Below are positions 1 through 6,264 of a stretch of 12,932 bases of DNA, piece by piece (positions within the stretch are counted from its first letter, which is position 1; each line of letters starts with the position of its first letter). The translations under genes and the position numbers were made by a program. A model generated the notes under the pieces. That model saw only the letters and a program-made list of their open reading frames with translations, did no database searches and was not told the origin of the DNA. Origin of the DNA: VBCK01 sp035511515 (GTDB lineage: Bacteria > Pseudomonadota > Gammaproteobacteria > Burkholderiales > Burkholderiaceae_F); contig DATKFG010000090.1 in assembly GCA_035511515.1 (NCBI GenBank), positions 1 through 12,932 on the forward strand, written 5' to 3'.

Positions 1-249
1 CAGTCCCTTGTGATCGGTCTCGGTGTAGGCCGACAGCTTGAAGCGAACGCCGTACGGAGTGAGCTGAGGACCGAACCCGCCCACGTGGCACTTGACACAC
101 GCATAGCCGGTCTGGCGCGCATAACTCGGCAGCGCGGATGCCTGACCCGCAAAAAGAAGCATTGTGCACAGCAACAGGAAACGTCCTACTGCATGGAATC
201 CCACGCAAGCGCGGACTTCCTGATCCCTGACATGTGGAATACCGTGCAC
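1..249 (-). CDS. Exported mono-heme c-type cytochrome, possibly a cytochrome-porin (3' end off the window)
   Basis: Partial gene: it starts in the window and runs off the left edge. The visible protein has a signal peptide (GRFLLLCTMLLFAGQASA, cleavage before LPS), then ARQTGYACVKCH, a covalent heme c site (CVKCH), then LTPYGVRFKLSAYTETD. ARQTG-x2-CxxCH followed about ten residues later by LTPxGxxFKLxxY is, from memory, a signature of exported cytochromes whose remainder can be an outer-membrane barrel, including relatives of the iron-oxidation protein Cyc2; the barrel itself cannot be seen here. I chose the GTG at 247-249 because GGGAGG (256-261) sits 6 nt upstream. In-frame ATGs at 268-270 and 277-279 lack a ribosome binding site. 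It lies downstream of the oxidase operon on the same strand, so it could feed electrons to it, but a gap of about 890 bp and its own promoter argue against one transcript. Exported heme protein: sure. Porin fusion: speculative. Confidence 0.75.
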   Translation of the reverse strand, partial: MHGIPHVRDQEVRACVGFHAVGRFLLLCTMLLFAGQASALPSYARQTGYACVKCHVGGFGPQLTPYGVRFKLSAYTETDHKGL

Positions 250-405
250 CACACTCCTCCCTTTAAACATAGCGTTCATATGGTATTAAGTTGAAATTCG
301 TGGGTATATCAAGCGGTCCCCAGTTTCTTTGGTCGTTTTCCTAGAAAAACACAAATAATCAATGAATTACATGCGTTTTTCCGGATCTGGGGTCTTTGTG
401 AATGC

Positions 406-435
406 ATCGTAGGTCATCCGAATAAGTGATGTCAA
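406..435 (-). promoter_or_regulatory. Putative sigma-70 promoter for the left-edge cytochrome gene
   Basis: On the minus strand a perfect -35 hexamer TTGACA (430-435) is followed, after 18 nt, by TACGAT (406-411, 4 of 6 matches to TATAAT). Transcription would start near 399 and give a leader of about 150 nt before the cytochrome start. A weaker alternative lies closer: TTGATA (307-312), 17 nt, TTAATA (284-289). The surrounding 280-480 stretch is clearly more AT-rich than the rest of the window, as expected for a promoter region. No operator was recognised. Confidence 0.4.
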
Positions 436-985
436 TGGGTGACGGTGTACCGTTCGTCGGTTTACTTACGTTCCCTTAAAAGTTTGTATTGCAACGCACC
501 AAAAACGAGCAAAATTCGGCCGCTCCGGGTCGCTGCGACGACGACGGATCAGGCGAGCGCGAAACCAATCAGGACGTCTTCTCTCTGCACCGTGCGACCA
601 CGAGAGGCGCGGTTCAAGGCTGCGCCCCTCTGCCGATCGCGATGCACGCCGCTTGCGCGGCACCCACCAATCGCTGCTGAATCGGCTTCAACCCATACAA
701 CCGGTTAATGCCGGTTCAACAGAAAGGTTCAATCGCGGGCGAAGATCGTTTGGCCGTTTAGGGTGTTTCCCGCGCGAAAGGTAGGACGCCGACCCGTACC
801 GTCGGCCGACCATTGCGACCCGCCCTTCGCTATGGTTACGGTTACGCGGGACTGCGGCGCCCGGTGCGATCGACCGACGCGCGAGATTTTCGAGGGCGAG
901 GCAGATGCGGGTGGCCGCTCGCTTCGAGTCGCTGTAATGCGCGCTCGCGGCCAAGCCGCAAGACGCGCGCTGCGCTAGACATCAT

Positions 986-1010
986 GGTCGCCCCGTAGCT
1001 CGGGGCGGCC
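986..1010. repeat. GC-rich stem-loop downstream of the oxidase operon
   Basis: GGTCGCCCCG, a 5-nt loop (tagct) and CGGGGCGGCC form a 10-bp stem containing a single T-G wobble on the plus strand, which becomes a C-A mismatch on the minus strand. No T-run follows on either strand, so it is not a standard intrinsic terminator. It may help end or stabilise the oxidase mRNA, whose last stop lies about 130 nt upstream on the minus strand. Confidence 0.45.
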
Positions 1011-1062
1011 ACTCTCCTTTGACGTAGGAATCTGCGCAGCAGAGCGCGGGGCGGGGCGCGAT

Positions 1063-1101
1063 GCTCTCCCTCTGCCGCTTGCGGGAGAGGTTGGGGTGAG
1101 G
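1063..1101. repeat. REP-like palindromic element
   Basis: An imperfect hairpin CCTCTgCCGC-TT-GCGGgAGAGG (1069-1090, one G-G mismatch) is flanked on the right by TTGGGGTGAGG (1091-1101). This matches the widespread proteobacterial REP pattern in which a CTCTCCCGC/GCGGGAGAG hairpin is followed by GGGGTGAGG. The mirrored pair at 8243-8383 belongs to the same family. It sits 40 bp past the stop codon of the last oxidase gene, a typical REP position where such elements can protect the 3' end of an mRNA. Confidence 0.6.
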
Positions 1102-1140
1102 ATGGCGGAAGAGGGGGAAACCTTCTGCCGCGCGGACTCC

Positions 1141-1488
1141 TCAGCGCGGTTCAGTGGCCGGTGCGGGCGCGGGTGCCGGTGCGAAAAACTCGTTCCGGAT
1201 CTCGAAGGTGTACAGCCCGTCGAGTGCGCCGATGCTGATCAGAGTCAGCAGCAACAGCGGCGGGACCAGAACCGCATAAACCAGCGCCAGCCGCTCCCAG
1301 ACCAGATGCATCAGCACGGCGACGATCAGCCCCGCCTGCAACAGCATCAGCACGACCAGCAGGAACCACCTCACGGGCCCCTGGACGTTGAAGTAACCGA
1401 CCGAATAAGAGGCCGCTGCCAGTACAAACAGCAATCCCCAGACCTTGACATAGGTACCGATCGAAGGCTGCGCGTGTTCTTGTGCCAT
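1141..1488 (-). CDS. Cytochrome c oxidase subunit IV (prokaryotic COX4 family)
   Basis: Small membrane subunit of the heme-copper oxidase, 115 aa. It shows three hydrophobic segments (roughly residues 15-33, 40-61 and 66-90), with HLVWER between the second and third, which fits the prokaryotic subunit IV family (PF03626: about 100 aa, three helices). Members are thought to aid assembly or stability; none binds a cofactor. The tail is an Ala-Pro run (residues 102-111). The ATG at 1486-1488 lies 8 nt after the subunit III stop, so the weak site TAAGAAA overlaps that stop and translation is probably coupled. A longer frame continues upstream through the subunit III gene but is only its shadow. 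It is the last gene of the operon. Confidence 0.85.
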   Translation of the reverse strand: MAQEHAQPSIGTYVKVWGLLFVLAAASYSVGYFNVQGPVRWFLLVVLMLLQAGLIVAVLMHLVWERLALVYAVLVPPLLLLTLISIGALDGLYTFEIRNEFFAPAPAPAPATEPR

Positions 1489-1496
1489 GGTTTTTC

Positions 1497-2219
1497 TTAC
1501 CAAAGGTAGAAGACTGCGAAGATGAACACCCACACCAGGTCGACGAAGTGCCAGTACAGGCTGAGGATCTCGACGATCTCGTAGCCGCCCTTGCGGCCGG
1601 TCATGAAGCCCGGCCGCCTGTTGTCCAGGTCGCCGCGCAGCACCTTGATGGCTGTGATGATCAAGAAGATCACGCCGATCGTTACGTGCGTTCCGTGAAA
1701 TCCGGTGATCATGAAGAAGGTGGCGCCGAACTGCGGAGCGCCCATCGGGTTGCCCCACGGCCTGACGCCTTCGTGGATCAGCTTCGTCCACTCGATCGCC
1801 TGCATTCCGACGAACGAGGCGCCCAGCACGGCCGTGATCAGCAGCATCAGGAAGGCCTTCTGACGATTCTTCTGGTATCCGTAGCTGACGGCCAGCGACA
1901 TCGTCCCGCAGCTGGTGGTCAGGATGAACGTCATCACGGCCACCAGCAGCAGCGGAATCTCTTTGCCGGCGACCGTCAGCGCGAACACCTCGGTCGCGTG
2001 CGGCCAGGGCGACTGCGTCGCGATCCGCACCGTCATATAGGCGATCAGGAACGAGCCGAACACGAAAACGTCGCCCAGCAGGAACACCCACATCATCACC
2101 TTGTTCCAGGGCACGTTCTTGAACGCCCGCTGGTCGGAGGAAATGTCGGCGATCACGCTCTGCAAGCCGCTGGGCGCGGAGACGGTTGCGGCACTGCTCG
2201 TCGGCGCGGGCTGCGTCAT
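1497..2219 (-). CDS. coxC: Cytochrome c oxidase subunit III
   Basis: 240-aa integral membrane subunit III of the aa3/caa3-type oxidase. About five hydrophobic helices are visible (residues 42-62, 89-111, 121-141, 165-192, 214-240). Family signatures are present: GFHGTHVTIG in the fourth helix and YWHFVDLVW in the last. It lacks the first two helices of the seven-helix mitochondrial form, as many bacterial subunit III proteins do. In known enzymes subunit III binds no metal; it supports proton uptake through the D pathway and protects the active site from turnover inactivation. AAGGGAG stands 10 nt before the ATG. It follows a second, divergent subunit III-like gene by 31 nt. Of the two, this is the more canonical, since it keeps the Asp of YWHFVD. 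Confidence 0.93.
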   Translation of the reverse strand: MTQPAPTSSAATVSAPSGLQSVIADISSDQRAFKNVPWNKVMMWVFLLGDVFVFGSFLIAYMTVRIATQSPWPHATEVFALTVAGKEIPLLLVAVMTFILTTSCGTMSLAVSYGYQKNRQKAFLMLLITAVLGASFVGMQAIEWTKLIHEGVRPWGNPMGAPQFGATFFMITGFHGTHVTIGVIFLIITAIKVLRGDLDNRRPGFMTGRKGGYEIVEILSLYWHFVDLVWVFIFAVFYLW

Positions 2220-2250
2220 GTTGTCGGGTCTCCCTTCTTGCCTGCGGAAC

Positions 2251-2973
2251 TCAGAACGACAGGCGGCCGCGGCACAGCTCGCTGACCGCCGGAACCAGAA
2301 GCGCCAGCAGCACCAGCCAGACCACCAGCAGATAGTGCCAGTACACCGTGCACAGCTCCACGCTCAGGCGGACGCGGGCCGCGTCGGCTCCGCGCCACAC
2401 CCTGGCCGTGGTCCTGCCCCAGACCCACAGGCCGCCCAGCACGTGCACGCCGTGCAGCGCGGTGAAAAGGTAAAAGAACGAATTGGCCGGACCCACCGTC
2501 GCGCCGCCGCCCCCGTTTGCCGTCGCGAAGTAGCCCGAGGCGTTCAGTTGCAGCCACGCCCAGATCTGTCCCGCCAGGAAGGCAAAGCTGCAAATCCCGG
2601 CGGCGATCAATCCGACCCGTACGCGATCCATCTGCGCACGCCGCGCGGCCGCGCGCGCCGACTGCATGGCGAGGTCGCTCACGATCAGCATGCCGGTATT
2701 CAGCCACAGCACGCTCGGAAAGACCAGCGTTCTCCAGTCCGCCGCCATCATCCGCATGAAGTAGGCGCAGATCGTCAGCACGAACAGCGACGTGGCCACC
2801 GCCAGAAACACTCCGAGGCCCACCGTCGCCGGCGGCAAGGAGAACGAGGCCCCGCTCGACGCGTTGTCCAGCGGTTGCTCCTCGAGCCAGGGCCGCACGT
2901 TCACCGTCTGGCGCAGCAGCCAGATCATGGCGACCGCCATGATCAAGACCACTACCACCAGCGGGGTCATCAT
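2251..2973 (-). CDS. Second cytochrome c oxidase subunit III-like protein (CoxO/CoxP type)
   Basis: 240-aa membrane protein of the subunit III family, about six helices (residues 1-20, 46-72, 82-103, 118-141, 165-186, 207-231). Signatures: LWLNTGMLIVSDLAMQ, FFYLFTALHGVHVLGGLW, and YWHYLLVVW in the last helix, where the usual Asp of YWHFVD is replaced by Leu. A Gly-rich loop (residues 152-157) precedes the fifth helix. Its ATG overlaps the subunit I stop as ATGA (2970-2973), so it is almost certainly translated by coupling with subunit I, and the next gene is another subunit III. Two tandem subunit III genes after a cytochrome c-fused subunit II recall coxMNOP of Bradyrhizobium japonicum. Both halves could be needed together to form a complete subunit III, or the two could be alternative subunits. 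Confidence 0.88.
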   Translation of the reverse strand: MMTPLVVVVLIMAVAMIWLLRQTVNVRPWLEEQPLDNASSGASFSLPPATVGLGVFLAVATSLFVLTICAYFMRMMAADWRTLVFPSVLWLNTGMLIVSDLAMQSARAAARRAQMDRVRVGLIAAGICSFAFLAGQIWAWLQLNASGYFATANGGGGATVGPANSFFYLFTALHGVHVLGGLWVWGRTTARVWRGADAARVRLSVELCTVYWHYLLVVWLVLLALLVPAVSELCRGRLSF

Positions 2974-4751
2974 CGCGCGCCCTGCGCGCCGCCCGCGGCC
3001 CGGGCGGCCGGGGGCTGGTTCTGCGGAATGAAATCCTGCGCGGCCCCGGGAACGCTGTAGTCATAGGCCCAGCGGTACACGGCCGGCAGGGCTTGGCCGA
3101 AGTTGCCGTGTTGAGGCGGTGTTTCGGCCGTCTGCCACTCCAGCGTGGTGGCTTGCCACGGGTTGCTTCCGGCCGGCTTGCCCTTGAAATAGCTCCAGAT
3201 CAGGTTGTAGATGAACAGCAGCTGGGTCGTGCCGACGATCAGGGCCGCAACGGTGATGAACTCGTTCAAGGTCTGGGCCGACGGCGGCACGAAAGGCGCC
3301 GTGTCGACGGCGTAGTAGCGCCGCGGCACGCCCAGGAAGCCCAGGTAATGCATCGGATAGAAAATGCAATAGGCGCCGATGAACGTGATCCAGAAGTGGA
3401 TCCTGCCCATTGTTTCGTCGAGCATCCGGCCCGTGATCTTCGGATACCAGTGGTAGATCGCGCCGAAAAAGACCAGCACCGGGGAGACCGCCATCACCAT
3501 GTGGAAGTGCGCGACCACAAACAGCGTGTGAGCCAGCGGCACGTCGATCGGCACGTTGCCCAGGAACAGTCCCGACAGGCCGCCGTTGACGAACGTGAAG
3601 ACGAAGGCGATCGCGAACAGCATCGGGACCGTGAAGTGGATGTTGCCGCGCCACAGCGTCAGCACCCAGTTGTAGACCTTCAGCGCGGTGGGGATCGCGA
3701 TGATCAACGTGGTGGTGGCGAAGAAGAAGCCGAAGTACATGTTCATCCCGCTGACGAACATGTGGTGCGCCCACACCCCGAAACTGAGGCCGCCGATGAT
3801 CAGGATGGCCCACACCATCATCCGGTAACCGAATATGTTCTTGCGCGCGTGCGTGCTGATCAGGTCCGAGGCGATGCCAAAGGCGGGCAGCGCCACGATG
3901 TAGACCTCGGGGTGGCCGAAATACCAGAACAGATGTTGAAACAGGATCGGGGTGCCACCGCTGAACTCCAGGTGCTGCCCCCGTAACACGATCTCCGGCA
4001 TGAAGAAGCTGGTGCCCAGCGTCTGGTCCAGCAGCATCATCACCGCGGATACGAACAGGGCCGGAAATGCGAGCAGCGCCATGATGGTTGCCGTGAAGAT
4101 GCCCCACACGGTCAGCGGCAGCCGCATCAGCGTCATGCCCCGCGTGCGCGCCTGCAGCACGGTCACCACATAATTCAGTCCGCCCATTGTGAAGCCGACG
4201 ATGAAGACCGCCAGCGAGACGAGCGTCAAGACGATTCCCAGACCCGCCCCCGGGGTGCCCGGCAGAATGGCCTGCGGCGGATACAGCGTCCAGCCCGATC
4301 CCGTCGCGCCACCGGGAACGAAGAAACTCGCCACCAGGATCAGCACGGCCAGCAGATACAGCCAGTAGCTCACCATGTTCATGATCGGGAAGACCATGTC
4401 GCGGGCGCCGATCATCAGCGGGATCAGGTAGTTGCCGAACCCGCCCAGGAACAGCGCCGTCAGCAGGTAGACCACCATGATCAGTCCGTGCATCGTGACG
4501 TACTGAAGGTAATTGCTCGGCGTGATGAAGGAAAACACGCTCGGGAAGCCGAGTTGCAACCGCATCAGTTCCGACAACGCCAGGCCCACCAGGCCGATGG
4601 CCAGCGCGGTGGTCCCATATTGGATCCCGATCCACTTGGCGTCCTGGCTGAAGACGTATTTGCCGATGAACGTATGCGCGTGGTGAAGCTCGACCTCCTC
4701 GACTTCGGCCGGCGGGACGTAACCCGATTCGTCGTGCGTAACGGAAACCAT
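2970..4751 (-). CDS. coxA: Cytochrome c oxidase subunit I, A-type, with unusual K-pathway and Mg-site residues
   Basis: Catalytic subunit, 593 aa. It reduces O2 to water at heme a3-CuB and pumps protons across the inner membrane. Twelve or more helices are expected. Ligands seen: H88 and H417 (heme a), H415 (heme a3), H280, H329 and H330 (CuB), and Y284, the His-Tyr cross-link partner in GHPEVY. D-pathway residues N107, D118, N125 and E282 are present, so it looks like an A1-type enzyme. Deviations: where canonical enzymes have FKTPML (K354 in Paracoccus, K319 in bovine) this has FTVPML (T374), and the HDTYFVVAHFH segment reads AHTLFVVAHFH, replacing the Mg-site His-Asp by A407-H408. The C-terminus (from about 525) is a Pro/Ala-rich extension. 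AGAGGAA precedes the ATG. The gene is 54 nt after subunit II and overlaps the next gene by 4 nt. Confidence 0.97.
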   Translation of the reverse strand: MVSVTHDESGYVPPAEVEEVELHHAHTFIGKYVFSQDAKWIGIQYGTTALAIGLVGLALSELMRLQLGFPSVFSFITPSNYLQYVTMHGLIMVVYLLTALFLGGFGNYLIPLMIGARDMVFPIMNMVSYWLYLLAVLILVASFFVPGGATGSGWTLYPPQAILPGTPGAGLGIVLTLVSLAVFIVGFTMGGLNYVVTVLQARTRGMTLMRLPLTVWGIFTATIMALLAFPALFVSAVMMLLDQTLGTSFFMPEIVLRGQHLEFSGGTPILFQHLFWYFGHPEVYIVALPAFGIASDLISTHARKNIFGYRMMVWAILIIGGLSFGVWAHHMFVSGMNMYFGFFFATTTLIIAIPTALKVYNWVLTLWRGNIHFTVPMLFAIAFVFTFVNGGLSGLFLGNVPIDVPLAHTLFVVAHFHMVMAVSPVLVFFGAIYHWYPKITGRMLDETMGRIHFWITFIGAYCIFYPMHYLGFLGVPRRYYAVDTAPFVPPSAQTLNEFITVAALIVGTTQLLFIYNLIWSYFKGKPAGSNPWQATTLEWQTAETPPQHGNFGQALPAVYRWAYDYSVPGAAQDFIPQNQPPAARAAGGAQGAR

Positions 4752-4775
4752 AAGTTCCTCTCTGCGATTCTTTAC

Positions 4776-4792
4776 TCGAACCTCAGGTTCGA
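4776..4792 (-). other. Stem-loop between coxB and coxA
   Basis: TCGAACC-TCA-GGTTCGA is a perfect 7-bp inverted repeat with a 3-nt loop in the 54-nt gap between the subunit II stop and the subunit I start. It ends 15 nt before the subunit I ribosome binding site (4755-4761). No T-run follows, so it is unlikely to be a terminator. An RNA processing or stabilising element that tunes the subunit II to subunit I ratio is possible. Confidence 0.45.
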
Positions 4793-4805
4793 AAGCATTG
4801 TCTTG

Positions 4806-6161
4806 TCACCGGAGCGAATTGACGTATGCGGCCAGGTCGGCGGTCTCATGTTCGCCCGTCAATATCGCGGCCATCGAGGACATCTGGATTCCGTACACGT
4901 CGTCCGGATGACGGCCCCGGATGCCCTGCCTGAAGTTGTCCAGTTGAGTGACCAGGTACCAGTCGCTCATGCCCGCAAGCCGCGGAGCGTTGGTGGACGA
5001 TATGCCGCGCCCCTCGTCGCCATGGCAGATCGAGCAGTTGGCGTACAGCGATCGGCCCTGTGCGAGGTTCGCTGTCACGGTGGCCGCGGCAGGCTGGTCC
5101 GGCAGCGTTTTGATGTAGGCGACCACGTTGCGGATGGCGGTATCGTCGGGGAGCGTCGCGGCCATCGGCGCCATGGTTTGGCCGAAGACATCCTTGTTGT
5201 CTTTGCCGCGCACGCCGCTCTTGAAATTTTTCAGCTGGCGAATCAGGTACCACTCGGCCTGGCCGCTCAATTTCGGCGCGTGCAGTGCCGGATTGCCTTC
5301 GGCCCGCTGGCCGTGACAGGCGCTGCAGACCGCGAACAAGGCGGCGCCTGCCGCCGCGTCGCCCGCCGCCTGGGTCGAGGCCTGCGCGAACGTCGGCTGG
5401 CTGTTCAGCCAGGATTGGAAGGCGGCATCGTCCTCGACCACGATCTTGCCGTGCATCGTGAAGTGCCCGACGCCGCACAGTTCCTGACAGTTCACGTCGA
5501 ACGCGCCGACCAGCGTCGGGGTGAACCAGTAGTGCGTGACTAGCCCGGGCACCAGGTTCATCTTGACCCGGAACTGCGGCACCGTGAAGTCGTGCAGCAC
5601 ATCGATCGAGCGCAGCATGACCTGGCGCGGAACGCCGATCGGCAGATGCAACTCCGGGCTCGTGACCAGGATATCGTCCTGTCCCTTCGGATCGTTCGGA
5701 TCGATGCCGAACGGATTCGAATCGCTGACGAAGCGGGCCTCGGTGGCCCCCAGGACGCCGTCTTTGCCCGGGAAGCGGTACATCCAGTTCCATTGGCGAC
5801 CCAGCGCCTCGACCACTTGAGCGTCTTTCGGGACATTGACGATTTTCGCCCAGGCAAACAGGCCGGGAGCCAGTAAGCCGGCCACCCCGATCGCCGTCAG
5901 CGTCGACAGCCAGATCTCGAGCTTCTTGCTCTCCGGCTCATAAGCCGCCTGCGATCCCTGGCGATTGCGAAAGCGCATCACGCAATACGCCATGAACAGA
6001 TTGACGATAACGAAGACGACGCCCGTAACGGCGATCGTCGTGGTGGTGAGGTGGTCGATCATGACCCAGTTGGACGCGATCGGTGTAAAGGTCCATGGGC
6101 TCAGGAAATGGAACAGCAGCGACCCGAGCACCAGGATCACCAGGACGATGGCGACGATCAT
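4806..6161 (-). CDS. coxB: Cytochrome c oxidase subunit II with CuA and two fused cytochrome c domains
   Basis: 451-aa electron-entry subunit. Hydrophobic segments lie at about residues 1-20, 42-63 and 88-108, followed by SPWTFTPIASNW and a periplasmic cupredoxin domain. CuA ligands are complete: H190, C225, E227, C229, H233 and M236 (CQELCGVGHFTM). Two class I cytochrome c domains follow, with heme sites CSACH (279-283) and CSICH (376-380) and likely axial Met in MAPM (330-333) and MSSM (427-430). Segments 295-337 and 392-434 are near copies (WYL-x2-QL-x-NF-x2-G-x-RG), so the domains arose by duplication, as in diheme cytochrome c4. Most caa3 oxidases carry one such domain. The route would be heme c, heme c, CuA, heme a. 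The ATG at 6159-6161 has only a weak ribosome binding site and overlaps the stop of a short leader frame. Confidence 0.96.
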   Translation of the reverse strand: MIVAIVLVILVLGSLLFHFLSPWTFTPIASNWVMIDHLTTTTIAVTGVVFVIVNLFMAYCVMRFRNRQGSQAAYEPESKKLEIWLSTLTAIGVAGLLAPGLFAWAKIVNVPKDAQVVEALGRQWNWMYRFPGKDGVLGATEARFVSDSNPFGIDPNDPKGQDDILVTSPELHLPIGVPRQVMLRSIDVLHDFTVPQFRVKMNLVPGLVTHYWFTPTLVGAFDVNCQELCGVGHFTMHGKIVVEDDAAFQSWLNSQPTFAQASTQAAGDAAAGAALFAVCSACHGQRAEGNPALHAPKLSGQAEWYLIRQLKNFKSGVRGKDNKDVFGQTMAPMAATLPDDTAIRNVVAYIKTLPDQPAAATVTANLAQGRSLYANCSICHGDEGRGISSTNAPRLAGMSDWYLVTQLDNFRQGIRGRHPDDVYGIQMSSMAAILTGEHETADLAAYVNSLR

Positions 6162-6211
6162 GATTGCGACCCCAGCGCGTTGGACGGGATTCGGATTGCA
6201 CCAGACATCAC
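6158..6211 (-). CDS. Possible 17-aa leader peptide translationally coupled to coxB
   Basis: AGGGAG (6220-6225) stands 8 nt before a GTG (an ATG follows directly), opening a frame for MMSGAIRIPSNALGSQS. Its TGA overlaps the coxB ATG as ATGA. This is the best ribosome binding site in the 103-nt gap between ctaB and coxB, while coxB itself has only GGGGTCGC upstream. Ribosomes ending here could restart on coxB. The peptide has no recognisable motif, and the arrangement could be chance. The coxB frame also stays open upstream but has no ordinary start codon there. Confidence 0.35.
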   Translation of the reverse strand: MMSGAIRIPSNALGSQS

Positions 6212-6264
6212 CGGTCGATCTCCCTCGTTGGGTAATGGCTCTTTTTTGGGCCGCGAGACTCTAC

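Larger units (their letters stand above)
280..1140. other. Gene-free intergenic region of about 860 bp
   Basis: No reading frame here looks like a protein. The frames of 60-90 codons (for example 439-708 plus, 688-954 minus) are rich in Arg, Pro and Ala without hydrophobic segments or domains, lack ribosome binding sites, and overlap one another in several frames. No tRNA or rRNA pattern was found. Contents: an AT-rich segment (280-480) with a minus-strand promoter; a direct repeat of GGTTCAA (713-719 and 726-732) overlapping the small inverted repeat AACCGG/CCGGTT (699-716); a 10-bp palindrome at 801-810; a GC-rich hairpin at 986-1010; and a REP-like palindrome at 1063-1101. It could be a decayed gene, or hold an unrecognised small RNA. 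Confidence 0.6.

Noticed and set aside
713..745. GGTTCAATCGC-like string resembling a tRNA T-arm
   Set aside because: No acceptor or anticodon stem could be paired around it.
801..810. Perfect palindrome GTCGGCCGAC
   Set aside because: A 10-bp palindrome is expected by chance in GC-rich DNA and nothing near it supports a binding site.
688..954. 88-codon minus-strand frame in the gap region
   Set aside because: No ribosome binding site, no hydrophobic segment or motif, and competing frames on both strands; not enough to call a gene.
1103..1130. GGCGGAAG...CTTCTGCC inverted repeat as an oxidase operon terminator
   Set aside because: Only 8 bp with a wobble and no T-run on the minus strand.
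1482..2285. Long open frame on the plus strand over the subunit III gene
   Set aside because: It is the antisense shadow of coxC in GC-rich DNA: the peptide is His/Asp/Gln/Arg-rich with no membrane or domain pattern, while the minus strand encodes a clear subunit III.
2970..4751. Subunit I as a nitric oxide reductase rather than an oxygen reductase
   Set aside because: The cross-link Tyr in GHPEVY and the D-pathway Glu are present, with CuA in subunit II, all of which favour an oxygen reductase; the altered K pathway alone does not decide it.
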